Of a stretch of DNA of 35,500 nucleotides, positions 25,519-34,313 are shown in pieces. The stretch is from an archaeon (lineage in GTDB: Archaea > Thermoproteota > Nitrososphaeria > Nitrososphaerales > CADDZS01), in assembly GCA_021792315.1 (NCBI GenBank), contig JAJYUX010000007.1, positions 1-35,500 on the forward strand, in the 5' to 3' direction. How positions within the stretch are numbered: position 1 is the first letter of the stretch; every line of letters begins with the position of its first letter. The position numbers were made by a program, and so were the translations under genes. The notes under the pieces were generated by a model that saw only the letters and a list, made by a program, of their open reading frames with translations, did no database searches and had not been told where the DNA came from.

Positions 25519-25770
25519 ATGACTATGCGAAACAATCTTCGATTCATAGAAATGAACGAAGACTTGATTGCAATTCTATCGAATCTTGGGGCTATAAATG
25601 AAGAAAAAGCTGTTAGCCTCGAGGTTCTTGCCAATTCATCCCAATTGCAGAATGTCGACTTGAAAAATGGATTGAAGGAACTAGAATCGAAAGGATACAT
25701 TGTCAGGAGTGGAGAAGAGCTCTATCTTACAGGCATAGGTCTCCTGAGGGCCCTTTCAGGAATCAGCTAG
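25519..25770 (+). CDS. Small winged-helix protein
   Basis: This 83-residue protein is one winged-helix domain. Helices run through DLIAILSNLGAINEEKAVSL and SQLQNVDLKNGLKELESKGY, and a wing YIVRSGEELYLTGIG follows. The pattern ELESKGYI is typical of archaeal helix-turn-helix proteins that separate a recognition helix from the wing. It lies 19 bases after the glycosyltransferase on the same strand and may regulate the sugar cluster. ATG at 25519 or 25525 can start it. Confidence 0.7.
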   Translation: MTMRNNLRFIEMNEDLIAILSNLGAINEEKAVSLEVLANSSQLQNVDLKNGLKELESKGYIVRSGEELYLTGIGLLRALSGIS

Positions 25771-25804
25771 TGGATTCTGCTTCTGGAAAGACTTGGATCG
25801 AACT

Positions 25805-26023
25805 TTATCCGCTAAACAACTCGTTCCATTTATGGCAGGCAAAGTCCTCTTCATCGGGTGCTTTTTGATGCGTTGTACATTTTTGAGGCAGAATATTCGC
25901 AGTCGCGAAACAACATGATCCAATAAACGCGTCACAGCGTTTGTCTGGAGACCAGCGTTGTTCCCAGCAGTCATATGGGGTTGAGTGTGTTTTTACGGGA
26001 AAATCAGTGCGGGGCCATTTCAA
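25805..26023 (-). CDS. Six-cysteine small protein coupled to mrp
   Basis: This 72-residue protein starts at a TTG that overlaps the mrp TGA in TTGA (26020-26023). It begins KWPRTDFPVKTHSTPYDCWE and continues RWSPDKRCDAFIGSCCFATA. Further on is PDEEDFACHKWNELF. Cysteines are at 19, 30, 37, 38, 49 and 63, with histidines at 13, 52 and 64. The composition is that of a folded metal- or cluster-binding domain, not a chance frame. I do not recognise the family. Coupling to an Fe-S carrier ATPase suggests a role in cluster handling, which is an inference. Confidence 0.65.
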   Translation of the reverse strand: MKWPRTDFPVKTHSTPYDCWEQRWSPDKRCDAFIGSCCFATANILPQKCTTHQKAPDEEDFACHKWNELFSG

Positions 26024-27168
26024 GTCGACGTTTTTTTCCAAGAGATTGGCGTTGCAGTAATGCCAACCATTCTATTCACTTGAGACCTAATCGTGGACGC
26101 GAGTTCTGCCGTCTCCTCTGACGAATACTCTTCAATTTCCCCTCTATCAGCAAGTCTATTGACCCTCGGATCAAAAGGAAGTCTTCCCAGAAAGCCTATC
26201 GCCAGATCATTCGAGACTTTCTCCACATTCGAATCCTCGAACATTTCTATTCTCTCAGAACAATGAGGACAATTCATGTAGCTCATGTTCTCCACAATTC
26301 CGGCGATTGGAACGTTCAGTTGCTTCGCCATATTGATTGACTTTTTCACGATCATCACTGCAAGATCTTGCGGTGTGGATACAATGACAGCAGCATCAAC
26401 AGGTAAGGACTGGAAGACAGTAAGAGGAGCATCTCCTGTTCCTGGAGGAAGGTCGACTAGCATGTAATGCAAGTCACCCCAATTAACATCGTTGAACAAC
26501 TGCCTAATCACGCCATTGATTATTGGACCCCTCCAAATTACTGGAGTTTCTGGAGTGTCCAGAAGGAGATTCATTGAGATGATTTTGACGCCGGTTTTGG
26601 TTAACATGGGCAATACTCCAGTTGAATCGGCTTTTGGTTTGCCAGAAAGTCCGAATATTTTGGCAATGCTGGGACCGGTGACATCTCCATCCAGAATTCC
26701 GACTTCAAATCCCTGTTTTCTGAGTTCAACCGCCAGCATTGCAGTTATGTATGATTTGCCAACGCCTCCTTTGCCCGACATCACAGCAATTACGGTTTGG
26801 ATATCTTTTTTATCGAGTCTATCAATCCCTGAACTCATTCCAGGGAGTTTTCCGGGTTTTCTTTGTTCAGACTTCATCTTTTGCAATCTGTCACCCAGGT
26901 TCTTCAATTCATCTTTGTTCATCGAGCTCATTGAAACAGACACATTAGAAACTCCATTCATGGCACTAACGATTCTCGAAATGTCTTTCTCAATAGTACT
27001 TGCAAGAGGACACCCTCTGACAGTGAGAGCAACATCGACTCGCACAGTTCCAGAATCGATATTCACATTCTTGACCATTCCAAGATCTACTATATTCAGG
27101 CCTATCTCAGGGTCAATCACTTCACGCAGTCTGTCCAGAATTTCTTCCTTGGAGAGAGCAGTCGGCAT
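26020..27168 (-). CDS. Mrp/NBP35-family Fe-S cluster carrier ATPase
   Basis: The protein has 382 residues. Residues 1-95 form an MIP18/DUF59 domain (EVIDPEIGLNIVDLGMVKNV, VALTVRGCPLAS). The P-loop ATPase follows, with deviant Walker A SGKGGVGKS at 132-140, DGDVTGPSIAKIFGL, LVDLPPGTGDAPLT, and CPHC at 301-304, the pair that bridges a [4Fe-4S] cluster in the dimer. Such proteins carry clusters to apoproteins in the cytoplasm. ATG starts the gene 37 bases after the oxidoreductase beta gene, so it is probably in the same transcript; the oxidoreductase is an Fe-S system. Confidence 0.93.
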   Translation of the reverse strand: MPTALSKEEILDRLREVIDPEIGLNIVDLGMVKNVNIDSGTVRVDVALTVRGCPLASTIEKDISRIVSAMNGVSNVSVSMSSMNKDELKNLGDRLQKMKSEQRKPGKLPGMSSGIDRLDKKDIQTVIAVMSGKGGVGKSYITAMLAVELRKQGFEVGILDGDVTGPSIAKIFGLSGKPKADSTGVLPMLTKTGVKIISMNLLLDTPETPVIWRGPIINGVIRQLFNDVNWGDLHYMLVDLPPGTGDAPLTVFQSLPVDAAVIVSTPQDLAVMIVKKSINMAKQLNVPIAGIVENMSYMNCPHCSERIEMFEDSNVEKVSNDLAIGFLGRLPFDPRVNRLADRGEIEEYSSEETAELASTIRSQVNRMVGITATPISWKKTST

Positions 27169-27205
27169 AGTTTCTCAGATTACGTACGCGGCCGCTCTTA
27201 AGACT

Positions 27206-28063
27206 CTACCGGAAGTCCTTCAAGAGTTCAAGATATCTGGCGCGATTAGAGTCAATTCCGATATCTTGTAGCGCCAGCGACTCTTTGCTACGAAAAGTAT
27301 TGGCTTCAAGTGATTTCCTTGTTCCAGTGTAGATTAGCCCTGTAGGAATTCTCTCTTGAGACAACAATTGGGCTGCTCTAGCAACTGCTTGAACTCTATT
27401 TTGAGGATCATAATCCTTTTCCGAATCCAAGTTGTGAACCTGTTCGCGCCACTCTTTGTAAGTGTCATTGTAGGTGACGCAAGGGCTCAACACTTCTATG
27501 AAAGCAAACCCTTTCAACTCGTTAGCATGCTCAATACCTTTCTTGAACAGTTCCGTGAGCTGAGTCTGATTTCCAGAGAATCCGCGAGCAATGAACGTAG
27601 TGTTTTGGATGGATAGAGCTGTCATAATAGCGTCGAATGGAGGCTCCAAGTTTCCCTCGTAGCCAGGCAGAGCGGTCGGAGATGGCTGCCCTTTTGTCAG
27701 ACCATAAGTGCCATTCTGCATTACAATATATATGATGCTCGGGTTCTTCTTCAGGGCATGAAGAAAATGTCCTGCTCCTATAGCGTATCCGTCTCCATCC
27801 CCTCCTGCTGCGATGACCGTAAGATTTGGATTCGCCAGTTTTACTCCAATTGCGGTTGGGAGTAGTCTACCGTGAAGTGCGTGAATGCCATAACATTCAA
27901 GATTATTATGAATCGACCCGGAGCAACCTATACCGCCGACGAGCACCGTATCCTTTGCCTTAATTCCAGATTCGACAAGAGCCTTCTTTAGAGATGCGAG
28001 AACTCCGAAATCGCCACACCCTGGACACCACACTGGAGTTGTTGCAGGGGCAGTCTTTGTCAT
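27206..28063 (-). CDS. 2-oxoacid:ferredoxin oxidoreductase, beta subunit
   Basis: This subunit has 285 residues from the preferred ATG at 28063, one base after the alpha stop; GTG at 28081 would overlap alpha. WCPGCGDFG and GGIGCSG near the N-terminus, and GGDGDGYAIGAGHFLHA with its Mg-binding GDG, form the thiamine diphosphate site. YGLTKGQPSPT is also typical. Together with the fused gamma-alpha subunit it makes the two-subunit enzyme of aerobic archaea, which decarboxylates pyruvate, 2-oxoglutarate or related acids to acyl-CoA and reduces ferredoxin. Confidence 0.94.
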   Translation of the reverse strand: MTKTAPATTPVWCPGCGDFGVLASLKKALVESGIKAKDTVLVGGIGCSGSIHNNLECYGIHALHGRLLPTAIGVKLANPNLTVIAAGGDGDGYAIGAGHFLHALKKNPSIIYIVMQNGTYGLTKGQPSPTALPGYEGNLEPPFDAIMTALSIQNTTFIARGFSGNQTQLTELFKKGIEHANELKGFAFIEVLSPCVTYNDTYKEWREQVHNLDSEKDYDPQNRVQAVARAAQLLSQERIPTGLIYTGTRKSLEANTFRSKESLALQDIGIDSNRARYLELLKDFR

Positions 28064-28064
28064 A

Positions 28065-29858
28065 TTAAACACCAGCACCACTCTTATTAAATGTCAAAAT
28101 CGCATTTGTGATTTCGATTGGCTTGAAGGAACTACCATCGAATTTCGTCATGCTCTGTATCTTTTCAGATCCGACTGCTCCTTTAATCAGACTCGCTAGC
28201 TGTCCCTGATAATTGCTTTCAATAACGAAAACCGTGTCTACCGAGTCAATGAACTCTCGCAGATCGTCAGCAAGAATGGGCCAAATAGTACGGATCTGGT
28301 GGAACCTCACCGATACTCCTCTCTTTGCAAGTTGATTCATCCCTTCAGTTATTGCACCAAATGTAGAGCCAAAACTTACGATTCCAATCCTCGCACTCTT
28401 CAGACCCGTCACTACACCTTTCGGCAAATCCTTCCTGGCCACCTCAAGTTTCATCATGCGCTTTCTCATCATTTTGATTCTATTTGTCTTGTCAACAGAA
28501 ACTAATCCGAATTCATTGTGTTCATTTCCGGTCACTTGGTACTGTCCGCCTTCTTGCGAAGGAATGGTGCGCAAAGAAACTCCGTCGTCGGTAAACTGGT
28601 AACGCTTGTACGTTTCAATCTTTGAAAGAATTTCTTCGGTCGCCATCTTGCCTCTGTCGATTGCAACCGAAGAAAGATCAAACTGATTCATCGTGACACT
28701 GTTCTGACATAGAGCCTGATCAAGAAGAATGAAAACAGGTAATTGGTATTTTTCAGCAAGATTCAGTGCCTGAATAGTAAGGTGGAAGCAGTCATCCGGT
28801 GTACTAGGAGCGACAACAATTCTCGGGAACTCTCCATGCGAACCATACACGACATGGTTGATGTCAGATTGTTCGTTTTTTGTCGGTTCGCCTGTGCTAG
28901 GACCAACCCGCTGACACTCAACTATAACTATCGGGACTTCTGCCTCGCCCGCGTGGCCGATTCCCTCAGTCATTAGAGATTGACCGGGGCCAGAGGTTGC
29001 GACCATAACTCTGGCTCCTGCACACGCAGCGCCAATACCCATGTTTATTACTGCAAGTTCATCTTCTGCTTGTTTCACTGCGCCTCCAAATTTTGGTAAT
29101 CTTGGTGCCAGCCATTCCATGATGTCAGTTGCCGGAGTGATGGGATAACCCACGAAAAACCTGCCTCCACCAACCATGAAACCGCAGGCCGTTGCCTCAT
29201 TACCAGTTAGCAAGATTGTATCTGATCTTTTTTTTCGTTTCATCGAGATCGGGCTCTTGCTAATGCTCTTTTTCGCAACTTCAAAACCGATCTGAAGTGC
29301 CCTTACGTTTGACTCGTAAGCTTCCTTACCTCTTCTCTCATATCGGGACTTTAAGACATCAACCAAAAGTTGATCTTCAAGGCCGATCAGACGACCCACA
29401 ATTGCAAAGGCCGCTGTGTTCTTGAAGATGTTTCTTCTGAGCTCTGCGGCAGCCATATTTCCTAAAGGGGCAGAGTACACTCGGATCCCGGGTTTCAGAA
29501 GGGATTTAGGCAATTCCTCTCTTGAACTGTCATAGACAACGATACCGTTTGGAGACAGTTCATCCAGACCCGCTCGTACTGCTTCTAGGTCAAAAGCAAC
29601 TAGAATGTCGATCCGATCTCCTATTGTGTAAATCTCTTCTTCACATGCTCTGATTATACCATCGGCGTGTCCACCTCTGATCCGTGACAAGACGTTCCTT
29701 GCGTCGTAGATGTTCAAACCAATATTTCGAAAGACATGTCCTAATAGACTTACCACTGTGAGAGTTCCATCTCCCCCTTGTCCACCGATCATTATGGATA
29801 TGTCGTTCAAGAGTTTCGTCTCTGTAGTTGACTCTTGCAATTTAGTGTCCAAATCCAA
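28065..29858 (-). CDS. 2-oxoacid:ferredoxin oxidoreductase, fused gamma-alpha subunit
   Basis: The protein has 597 residues. The gamma domain comes first (ISIMIGGQGGDGTLTVVSLL, then LSRIRGGHADG). From about 215 the alpha domain has GNEATACGFMVGGG, the substrate-specificity motif FVGYPITPATDIME, VMVATSGPGQSLMTEGIGHA and VECQRVGPSTGEPTK. The YPITP motif and gamma-alpha fusion match the broad-specificity Sulfolobus-type enzyme. The start is TTG at 29858. A CTTAAATATT TATA-like box at about 29926-29936 on this strand lies roughly 70 bases upstream. A separate Kor-type enzyme has decayed at 2124-2945. Confidence 0.94.
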   Translation of the reverse strand: MDLDTKLQESTTETKLLNDISIMIGGQGGDGTLTVVSLLGHVFRNIGLNIYDARNVLSRIRGGHADGIIRACEEEIYTIGDRIDILVAFDLEAVRAGLDELSPNGIVVYDSSREELPKSLLKPGIRVYSAPLGNMAAAELRRNIFKNTAAFAIVGRLIGLEDQLLVDVLKSRYERRGKEAYESNVRALQIGFEVAKKSISKSPISMKRKKRSDTILLTGNEATACGFMVGGGRFFVGYPITPATDIMEWLAPRLPKFGGAVKQAEDELAVINMGIGAACAGARVMVATSGPGQSLMTEGIGHAGEAEVPIVIVECQRVGPSTGEPTKNEQSDINHVVYGSHGEFPRIVVAPSTPDDCFHLTIQALNLAEKYQLPVFILLDQALCQNSVTMNQFDLSSVAIDRGKMATEEILSKIETYKRYQFTDDGVSLRTIPSQEGGQYQVTGNEHNEFGLVSVDKTNRIKMMRKRMMKLEVARKDLPKGVVTGLKSARIGIVSFGSTFGAITEGMNQLAKRGVSVRFHQIRTIWPILADDLREFIDSVDTVFVIESNYQGQLASLIKGAVGSEKIQSMTKFDGSSFKPIEITNAILTFNKSGAGV

Positions 29859-30201
29859 TCAAATCCGTAATTGCGCTCATTTCTTCTAAAAGAAGTGATT
29901 TTGCATTTCTTAGATAGAATATGTTAATATTTAAGCATGACCTGATGAAAAGAACCGCAAAACTTGCAAATTTTGTACCTCATTAGAACTCGTTAGATCA
30001 GGCAATGGATTCTCCTGCTTATTTTTTGATAAATTCTGTTGACATGGCAGCTTTTCGAATGTCTCGGTTTTGGACCCGTTCATGCTCAGATGCGTCATTA
30101 TGCTCTGGTCCAAAGGTGCGTTCGATGTCTTGTGCAAATTAATACGCTTAAATATAACGGAGGCATATTTCTGGATATCGTCGAACCACGGCTTGTAAAA
30201 T
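29859..30201. promoter_or_regulatory. Divergent control region of the oxidoreductase operon and the HTH regulator
   Basis: About 340 bases lie between divergent genes. Each side has the same core, GCTTAAATAT: on the minus strand at about 29927-29936 facing the oxidoreductase, and on the plus strand at 30146-30155 facing the regulator. These are probable TATA boxes. A small TTCTT-CTAA-AAGAA hairpin lies at 29881-29894. No gene is supported between them; a 68-codon minus-strand frame has no protein-like features. Confidence 0.5.
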
Positions 30202-30597
30202 ATGCAGACACCCTATGAGATTGCATCCAAGTCAGTTATACCAGCTATTCGTGGAATGATTGCTAGGGGCCTCATTGAGAGAGATTTCACGCAAGCTCAG
30301 ATTGCCCATGCCTTAGGAATAACGCAACCCGCTGTTTCGAAATATTTTTGGGAGAAGCGAGGGAGGGCTATAGATTTTGATCATCGCTCAGACGTGAAGA
30401 AGATGGCTGTGACAATCACAGATGGTATCGCTTCAGGGAAACTTGATCATATTCAGGTCGGCAATCTAATGAAAGAGATGTGTGATTATATCATGAGATC
30501 CGGATACATGTGTGACCTCCACTTCGAAGTGGACCCCCAAATCAAGAACTCCAACTGCAAGATATGTATGGCTTCGGCAGCCAAGAACGCAGTTTAG
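30202..30597 (+). CDS. HTH transcriptional regulator with C-terminal cysteine motif
   Basis: This 131-residue protein has a helix-turn-helix at about residues 29-50 (TQAQIAHALGITQPAVSKYF). The C-terminus has Cys94, Cys104 (MCDLH) and Cys119/Cys122 (CKIC), resembling the COG2522 group of archaeal predicted regulators. The cysteines could bind a metal or Fe-S cluster or sense redox state. It is divergent from the ferredoxin-linked oxidoreductase operon, which makes that operon a plausible target; this is inferred from position. The start is ATG, about 45 bases after a CTTAAATATA box. Confidence 0.85.
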   Translation: MQTPYEIASKSVIPAIRGMIARGLIERDFTQAQIAHALGITQPAVSKYFWEKRGRAIDFDHRSDVKKMAVTITDGIASGKLDHIQVGNLMKEMCDYIMRSGYMCDLHFEVDPQIKNSNCKICMASAAKNAV

Positions 30598-30611
30598 GGC
30601 GATTTATTATC

Positions 30612-30627
30612 GGAGGCGAAAGCCTCT
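30612..30627 (+). repeat. GNRA-loop hairpin upstream of galT
   Basis: GAGGC-GAAA-GCCTC forms a perfect 5-bp stem with a GNRA tetraloop, extended by one G-T pair. It lies 15 bases after the regulator stop, directly after a TTTATTAT box and about 50 bases before galT. It may be part of a leader RNA or an operator. Confidence 0.4.
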
Positions 30628-30675
30628 CATGAAACAGATTGATTCTAATACTATTGTGTGGCAGGAAAGGATTGC

Positions 30676-31728
30676 ATGCCAGAACTGAGGAAGGACTACT
30701 TTACAAGAAAACTTGTGTTGGTTTCTAGAGAAAGAGACAAACGCCCCTCGGAACATATTGCAATTCGTAATCCGATGAGTTCTAACAGAAAGACGTGTCC
30801 TTTCTGTGCAGGAAACGAAGAAATGACACCGCCGGCTGAGTTAGTGCTTGTCTCTAAAGAGAACACGCTCTTGAAGCTTGCAGACTCTGATACAGAGCCT
30901 GTCAAGGGCTGGTCAGTGAGATATTTCCCCAATTCCTTCCCTGCAGTCTCTACGGAGTCTGAAGCAAAGTATACAGATTACCCTCTCTCTGGAGAACCAG
31001 CATTTGGATACCATCACGTCATGGTAGTGACTCCCGACCATAATGCCACGTTCGGCAGACTTCCAATCGATCAGTGGGCTGACATCTTGGCCACCCTTCA
31101 GGACAGAGTACGGTGGTTATATTCAAAGAAGACAGTAGGGTATGTCTCAGTCTTCGCTAACAATGGATACGAAGCAGGTGCGTCATTCTCCCATCCTCAC
31201 CTACAAACACTCACCCTGACCAAACTCCCACCAGCAATCGAGGAAGAAGCAGAATCGATGCATGAATCAATAGTTGAGCTCGGTGTCTGTCCTATGTGCA
31301 AGGTTGTTAATCTTGAATCTAGTTCAGCAAGAGCCATTCTCTCGACTGAGAACTTTTCGGCTTTCGCACCTTGGGCATCATCACACGCGTATGAATTCTG
31401 GATATTTCCAAAGAGACATGAGACCTCATTTCTGAAAGTATCACAGAAGGAAATTCAAGATCTCGCGACAATGCTCAGATCTACGCTAGGTGCGTTGGAG
31501 TCTTCATTGAACAAACCTGCTTACAACATCGCATTTCATATTTCTTCGGAAAAGAAAACTACAAAACAAATTCATTGGCACGTCGAAGTTTATCCGCAAG
31601 TGGTAAAATGGGCAGGCCTTGAACAAGGGAGCGGTGTTTTCATAAACCCGGTCCCTCCGGAAGAGGCTGCCAAATTGATAGGGTCTGCTGCCAGAAAAGA
31701 AATAGCACTGCTCATAGGTATTAGTTGA
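30676..31728 (+). CDS. galT: Galactose-1-phosphate uridylyltransferase family
   Basis: The protein is 350 residues from ATG at 30676; GTG at 30658 would add six. KTCPFCAGNEEMTPPAE has the first zinc cysteine pair and TPPAE signature. YHHVMVVTPDHNATF follows. GASFSHPHLQTLTL holds the active-site HPH. A second CxxC (CPMCK) and HWHVEVYPQ complete the HIT-type fold. It transfers a nucleotide between hexose 1-phosphates and is probably linked to the sugar-nucleotide pool made upstream. ADP-glucose phosphorylase-type activity cannot be excluded. Confidence 0.9.
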   Translation: MPELRKDYFTRKLVLVSRERDKRPSEHIAIRNPMSSNRKTCPFCAGNEEMTPPAELVLVSKENTLLKLADSDTEPVKGWSVRYFPNSFPAVSTESEAKYTDYPLSGEPAFGYHHVMVVTPDHNATFGRLPIDQWADILATLQDRVRWLYSKKTVGYVSVFANNGYEAGASFSHPHLQTLTLTKLPPAIEEEAESMHESIVELGVCPMCKVVNLESSSARAILSTENFSAFAPWASSHAYEFWIFPKRHETSFLKVSQKEIQDLATMLRSTLGALESSLNKPAYNIAFHISSEKKTTKQIHWHVEVYPQVVKWAGLEQGSGVFINPVPPEEAAKLIGSAARKEIALLIGIS

Positions 31729-31813
31729 TATTTCGATCCCTGGAAGGCAGCGCCCCTTAACTCAAGGCAATCTATGGAAAGAGTGATCCGGATATGGATG
31801 CCTGGATGAAGAC

Positions 31814-33463
31814 TTAGTAATCGCCGCCTGCTCCAGCAGGCGGACCGGCCGGGGCCCTGCTCTTCCCAGCGGCAATCACATCATCAATCCGCAAAATCAT
31901 GCAAGCAGCTTCAGTTGCGGCTCGAATGATCTGTTCCTTTACTGCAAGTGGTTCCACCACATCGTCACCCAACATGTCGGAGACCTTTCCGCTTCGTACA
32001 TTAATTCCAAACCACTTTTTCCCCTGGCCGTGCTTCGCCCTAAAATCTACCTGCGTGTCTATTGGATCCATACCAGCATTCCCTGCCAGCGTTAGAGGTA
32101 TTACCTCAAGCGCATCAGCGAATTTCAGAACCGCAAGCTGCTCCCGCCCCGAGAGCTTACTTGAGTACTCTCTGAGTTTGGATGCAACTTCCGCTTCTGG
32201 AGCTCCTCCGCCTGCCACGATTGCCGGCTTCTCCAAGACATCCTTGACAACCATGATTGCATCATGCATGCTGCGCTCGGCTTCGTCAACAACTCTCTGG
32301 GATCCACCACGGACTAAGATAGTCACCGCTTTTGGATTCTTACAACCTTCGATGAATACCCATTTGTCTGTTTCAACCTTCCGCTCCTCAACGAGCTGAG
32401 CTGCTCCCAAATCCTTCGATGTTAGATCTTCAAGATTCGTTACCACTCGGCCTCCAGTTGCACGTGCTAGTTTTGTCATGTCAGATTCCTTGGCGCGTCT
32501 AACGGCAAGGATGCCCTTCTTTGCAAGAAACGACTGAGCAACATCGTCGATTCCTTTCTGGCAGATAACAACATTTGTCTTTACAGATTCTAGCTTGTCT
32601 ACCATGGAGGAAAGCATTGAGTTCTCTTCGTCTAGGAATTTCTTCATTTGGCTAGGATCACTTATCCTAATTTCAGCTGAGAATTCTGTCTTTTCTATCT
32701 CTAACGCAGAGTTGACAAGTGCAATTCTTGCACCCTCGATACGTTTTGGCATACCGGTGTGCACAACTTCCTTGTCCAAGACGATGCCTCTGATTAGCTT
32801 CGTATCACTAGTTGATCCACCCGGTTTCTTCTCGACCTTCACATTATCAATATCAACTTTGTATTTCTCTTCTTCTGTCTTATCAGCAATCTGAAGTAGA
32901 GCATCAACTACAATTGAAGCGAGCACTGAACTATTGTCAGCAACTAGTTTTGTTTGCATACTTGTTTGCGCGATGTGATTCAAAGACACTTTGTCAGTCG
33001 GTTTAATTTTTATCGAGATGTCGTTAATTATTTCAAGAGCTTTGTCGGCTGCATCGCGATATCCATCCACAATAATCGTGGGGTGGACGTCTTTGCCAAT
33101 GAGCTCCTCAGCCTTCTCCAAAAGGGCTCCAGCTAGAACTACAGCTGAAGTTGTACCATCTCCGACTTCGTTGTCGGTGGTCTTCGATATTTCCACAAGC
33201 ATTTTGGCGGCAGGATGTTGTACGTCAATTTCCTTCAGTATGGTAGCACCATCATTTGTGATTGTGACGTCGCCCAATCCATCCACCAGCATCTTGTCCA
33301 TACCTCGTGGACCCAAACTCGACTTAACGATCTCGGCTATCAATTTCGCGGCATACAGATTGTTCTTCTGGGCTTCGTTACCCTTAACTTGAGATGAACC
33401 TTCCTTCAGTATCAGAACGGGTTGGCCTGAAGAGGTTGTTGCAGGAATTGCTGTTGTTGACAC
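31814..33463 (-). CDS. Thermosome (group II chaperonin) subunit
   Basis: The subunit is about 549 residues. Key motifs are LAKEGSS-like [59 protein letters not shown] (ATP hydrolysis), and [19 protein letters not shown] in the C-terminal equatorial domain. The tail is Gly/Pro-rich (PPAGAGGDY), as usual for archaeal CCT-like subunits. It forms the cytoplasmic double-ring folding machine. GTG at 33463 or 33472 may start it. AATTTATGAA at about 33505-33515 on this strand is a likely TATA region. Confidence 0.96.
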   Translation of the reverse strand: MSTTAIPATTSSGQPVLILKEGSSQVKGNEAQKNNLYAAKLIAEIVKSSLGPRGMDKMLVDGLGDVTITNDGATILKEIDVQHPAAKMLVEISKTTDNEVGDGTTSAVVLAGALLEKAEELIGKDVHPTIIVDGYRDAADKALEIINDISIKIKPTDKVSLNHIAQTSMQTKLVADNSSVLASIVVDALLQIADKTEEEKYKVDIDNVKVEKKPGGSTSDTKLIRGIVLDKEVVHTGMPKRIEGARIALVNSALEIEKTEFSAEIRISDPSQMKKFLDEENSMLSSMVDKLESVKTNVVICQKGIDDVAQSFLAKKGILAVRRAKESDMTKLARATGGRVVTNLEDLTSKDLGAAQLVEERKVETDKWVFIEGCKNPKAVTILVRGGSQRVVDEAERSMHDAIMVVKDVLEKPAIVAGGGAPEAEVASKLREYSSKLSGREQLAVLKFADALEVIPLTLAGNAGMDPIDTQVDFRAKHGQGKKWFGINVRSGKVSDMLGDDVVEPLAVKEQIIRAATEAACMILRIDDVIAAGKSRAPAGPPAGAGGDY

Positions 33464-33615
33464 AAAAAACACCTTTTAGTTTGTGAGAAAAAAGGCCTGA
33501 CAAGGATTCATAAATTTTTGGGTAGCGCAATTTCAATCTTGATCGAAATAAAACACCCTGATTACTTGATCAAAGAAGGATTTTTGTACTTGGAGCGAGG
33601 AGAGCCCAGTGCGAC

Positions 33616-34290
33616 TTGTCTTTTCAGTTAGATCCTCTCTTCAAATTGTCCCTCACTGATAAGCTGGACAAGAGAACCAAAAAGGCTGTGGAGGGAAAAT
33701 TGAAGAATCTTCAAGCATGTGTTACAGATGTAGAGAAACTCTCGGGATTGAAATATCCTCGTTACTACATAGAGCCCGTTCTGGCCGTTGCTGAATCAAA
33801 TGACAATGTGGGGGGGCTGGGCGTGCTTTATGCTCGAACGATCCCAGTGGAGGTTCTGGGTAGAGTCGAAATCCTGGTTGAAGTGACAGCTCCTTTGCTG
33901 CTGTATGCCACAAAAGGCATATTGCGTCTTGTGCTTGCACATGAGTTCTTGCATTACCTAGAGCTCGTTAGGAATTTTATGAAACTAGATGTAGTTTCGA
34001 ATATGACGTCATCTTCTTTATACGAAGAGAGACATACGGATTATTCACGTGCTTTGAATCCCTCACATGTCTTCTCAAACAAGAGATTGGTTTCGAACTT
34101 GAAGAAACAGACTTCGATAGGATTGGAAGACGAGAAGCTCAATGAAAAGTGCAAAGCAAGGTGGATTGAAAGAGGTCTCCCAATGACGAAGGTCGCTTTG
34201 GCAATGAATCAGTCTCGTATATCGATTAGCGCCATTATGCAATCTCAATTCGATCCCGACGCAATGGCTCTTATTACAAAGATTCTTTGA
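33616..34290 (+). CDS. Putative HExxH metalloprotease-like protein
   Basis: This 224-residue protein has a central VLAHEFLHYLE, a zinc HExxH motif with His109, Glu110 and His113, followed by Glu116. Upstream is a hydrophobic stretch, EVTAPLLLYATKGILRLVL. The C-terminal third is basic and may be an RNA- or protein-binding tail. Family unknown to me; archaeal SprT- or Wss1-like and other small gluzincin-like groups are possibilities. The start is TTG. The next gene, a nucleotidyltransferase-kinase fusion, begins 23 bases on, so the two probably share a transcript. Confidence 0.72.
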   Translation: MSFQLDPLFKLSLTDKLDKRTKKAVEGKLKNLQACVTDVEKLSGLKYPRYYIEPVLAVAESNDNVGGLGVLYARTIPVEVLGRVEILVEVTAPLLLYATKGILRLVLAHEFLHYLELVRNFMKLDVVSNMTSSSLYEERHTDYSRALNPSHVFSNKRLVSNLKKQTSIGLEDEKLNEKCKARWIERGLPMTKVALAMNQSRISISAIMQSQFDPDAMALITKIL

Positions 34291-34313
34291 TCAATAGAAG
34301 AACAGGCGAAGCT

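Noticed and set aside
29931..30137. 68-codon minus-strand frame in the divergent control region
   Set aside because: It ends inside the predicted promoter, and its polar low-complexity sequence has no protein-family signs.
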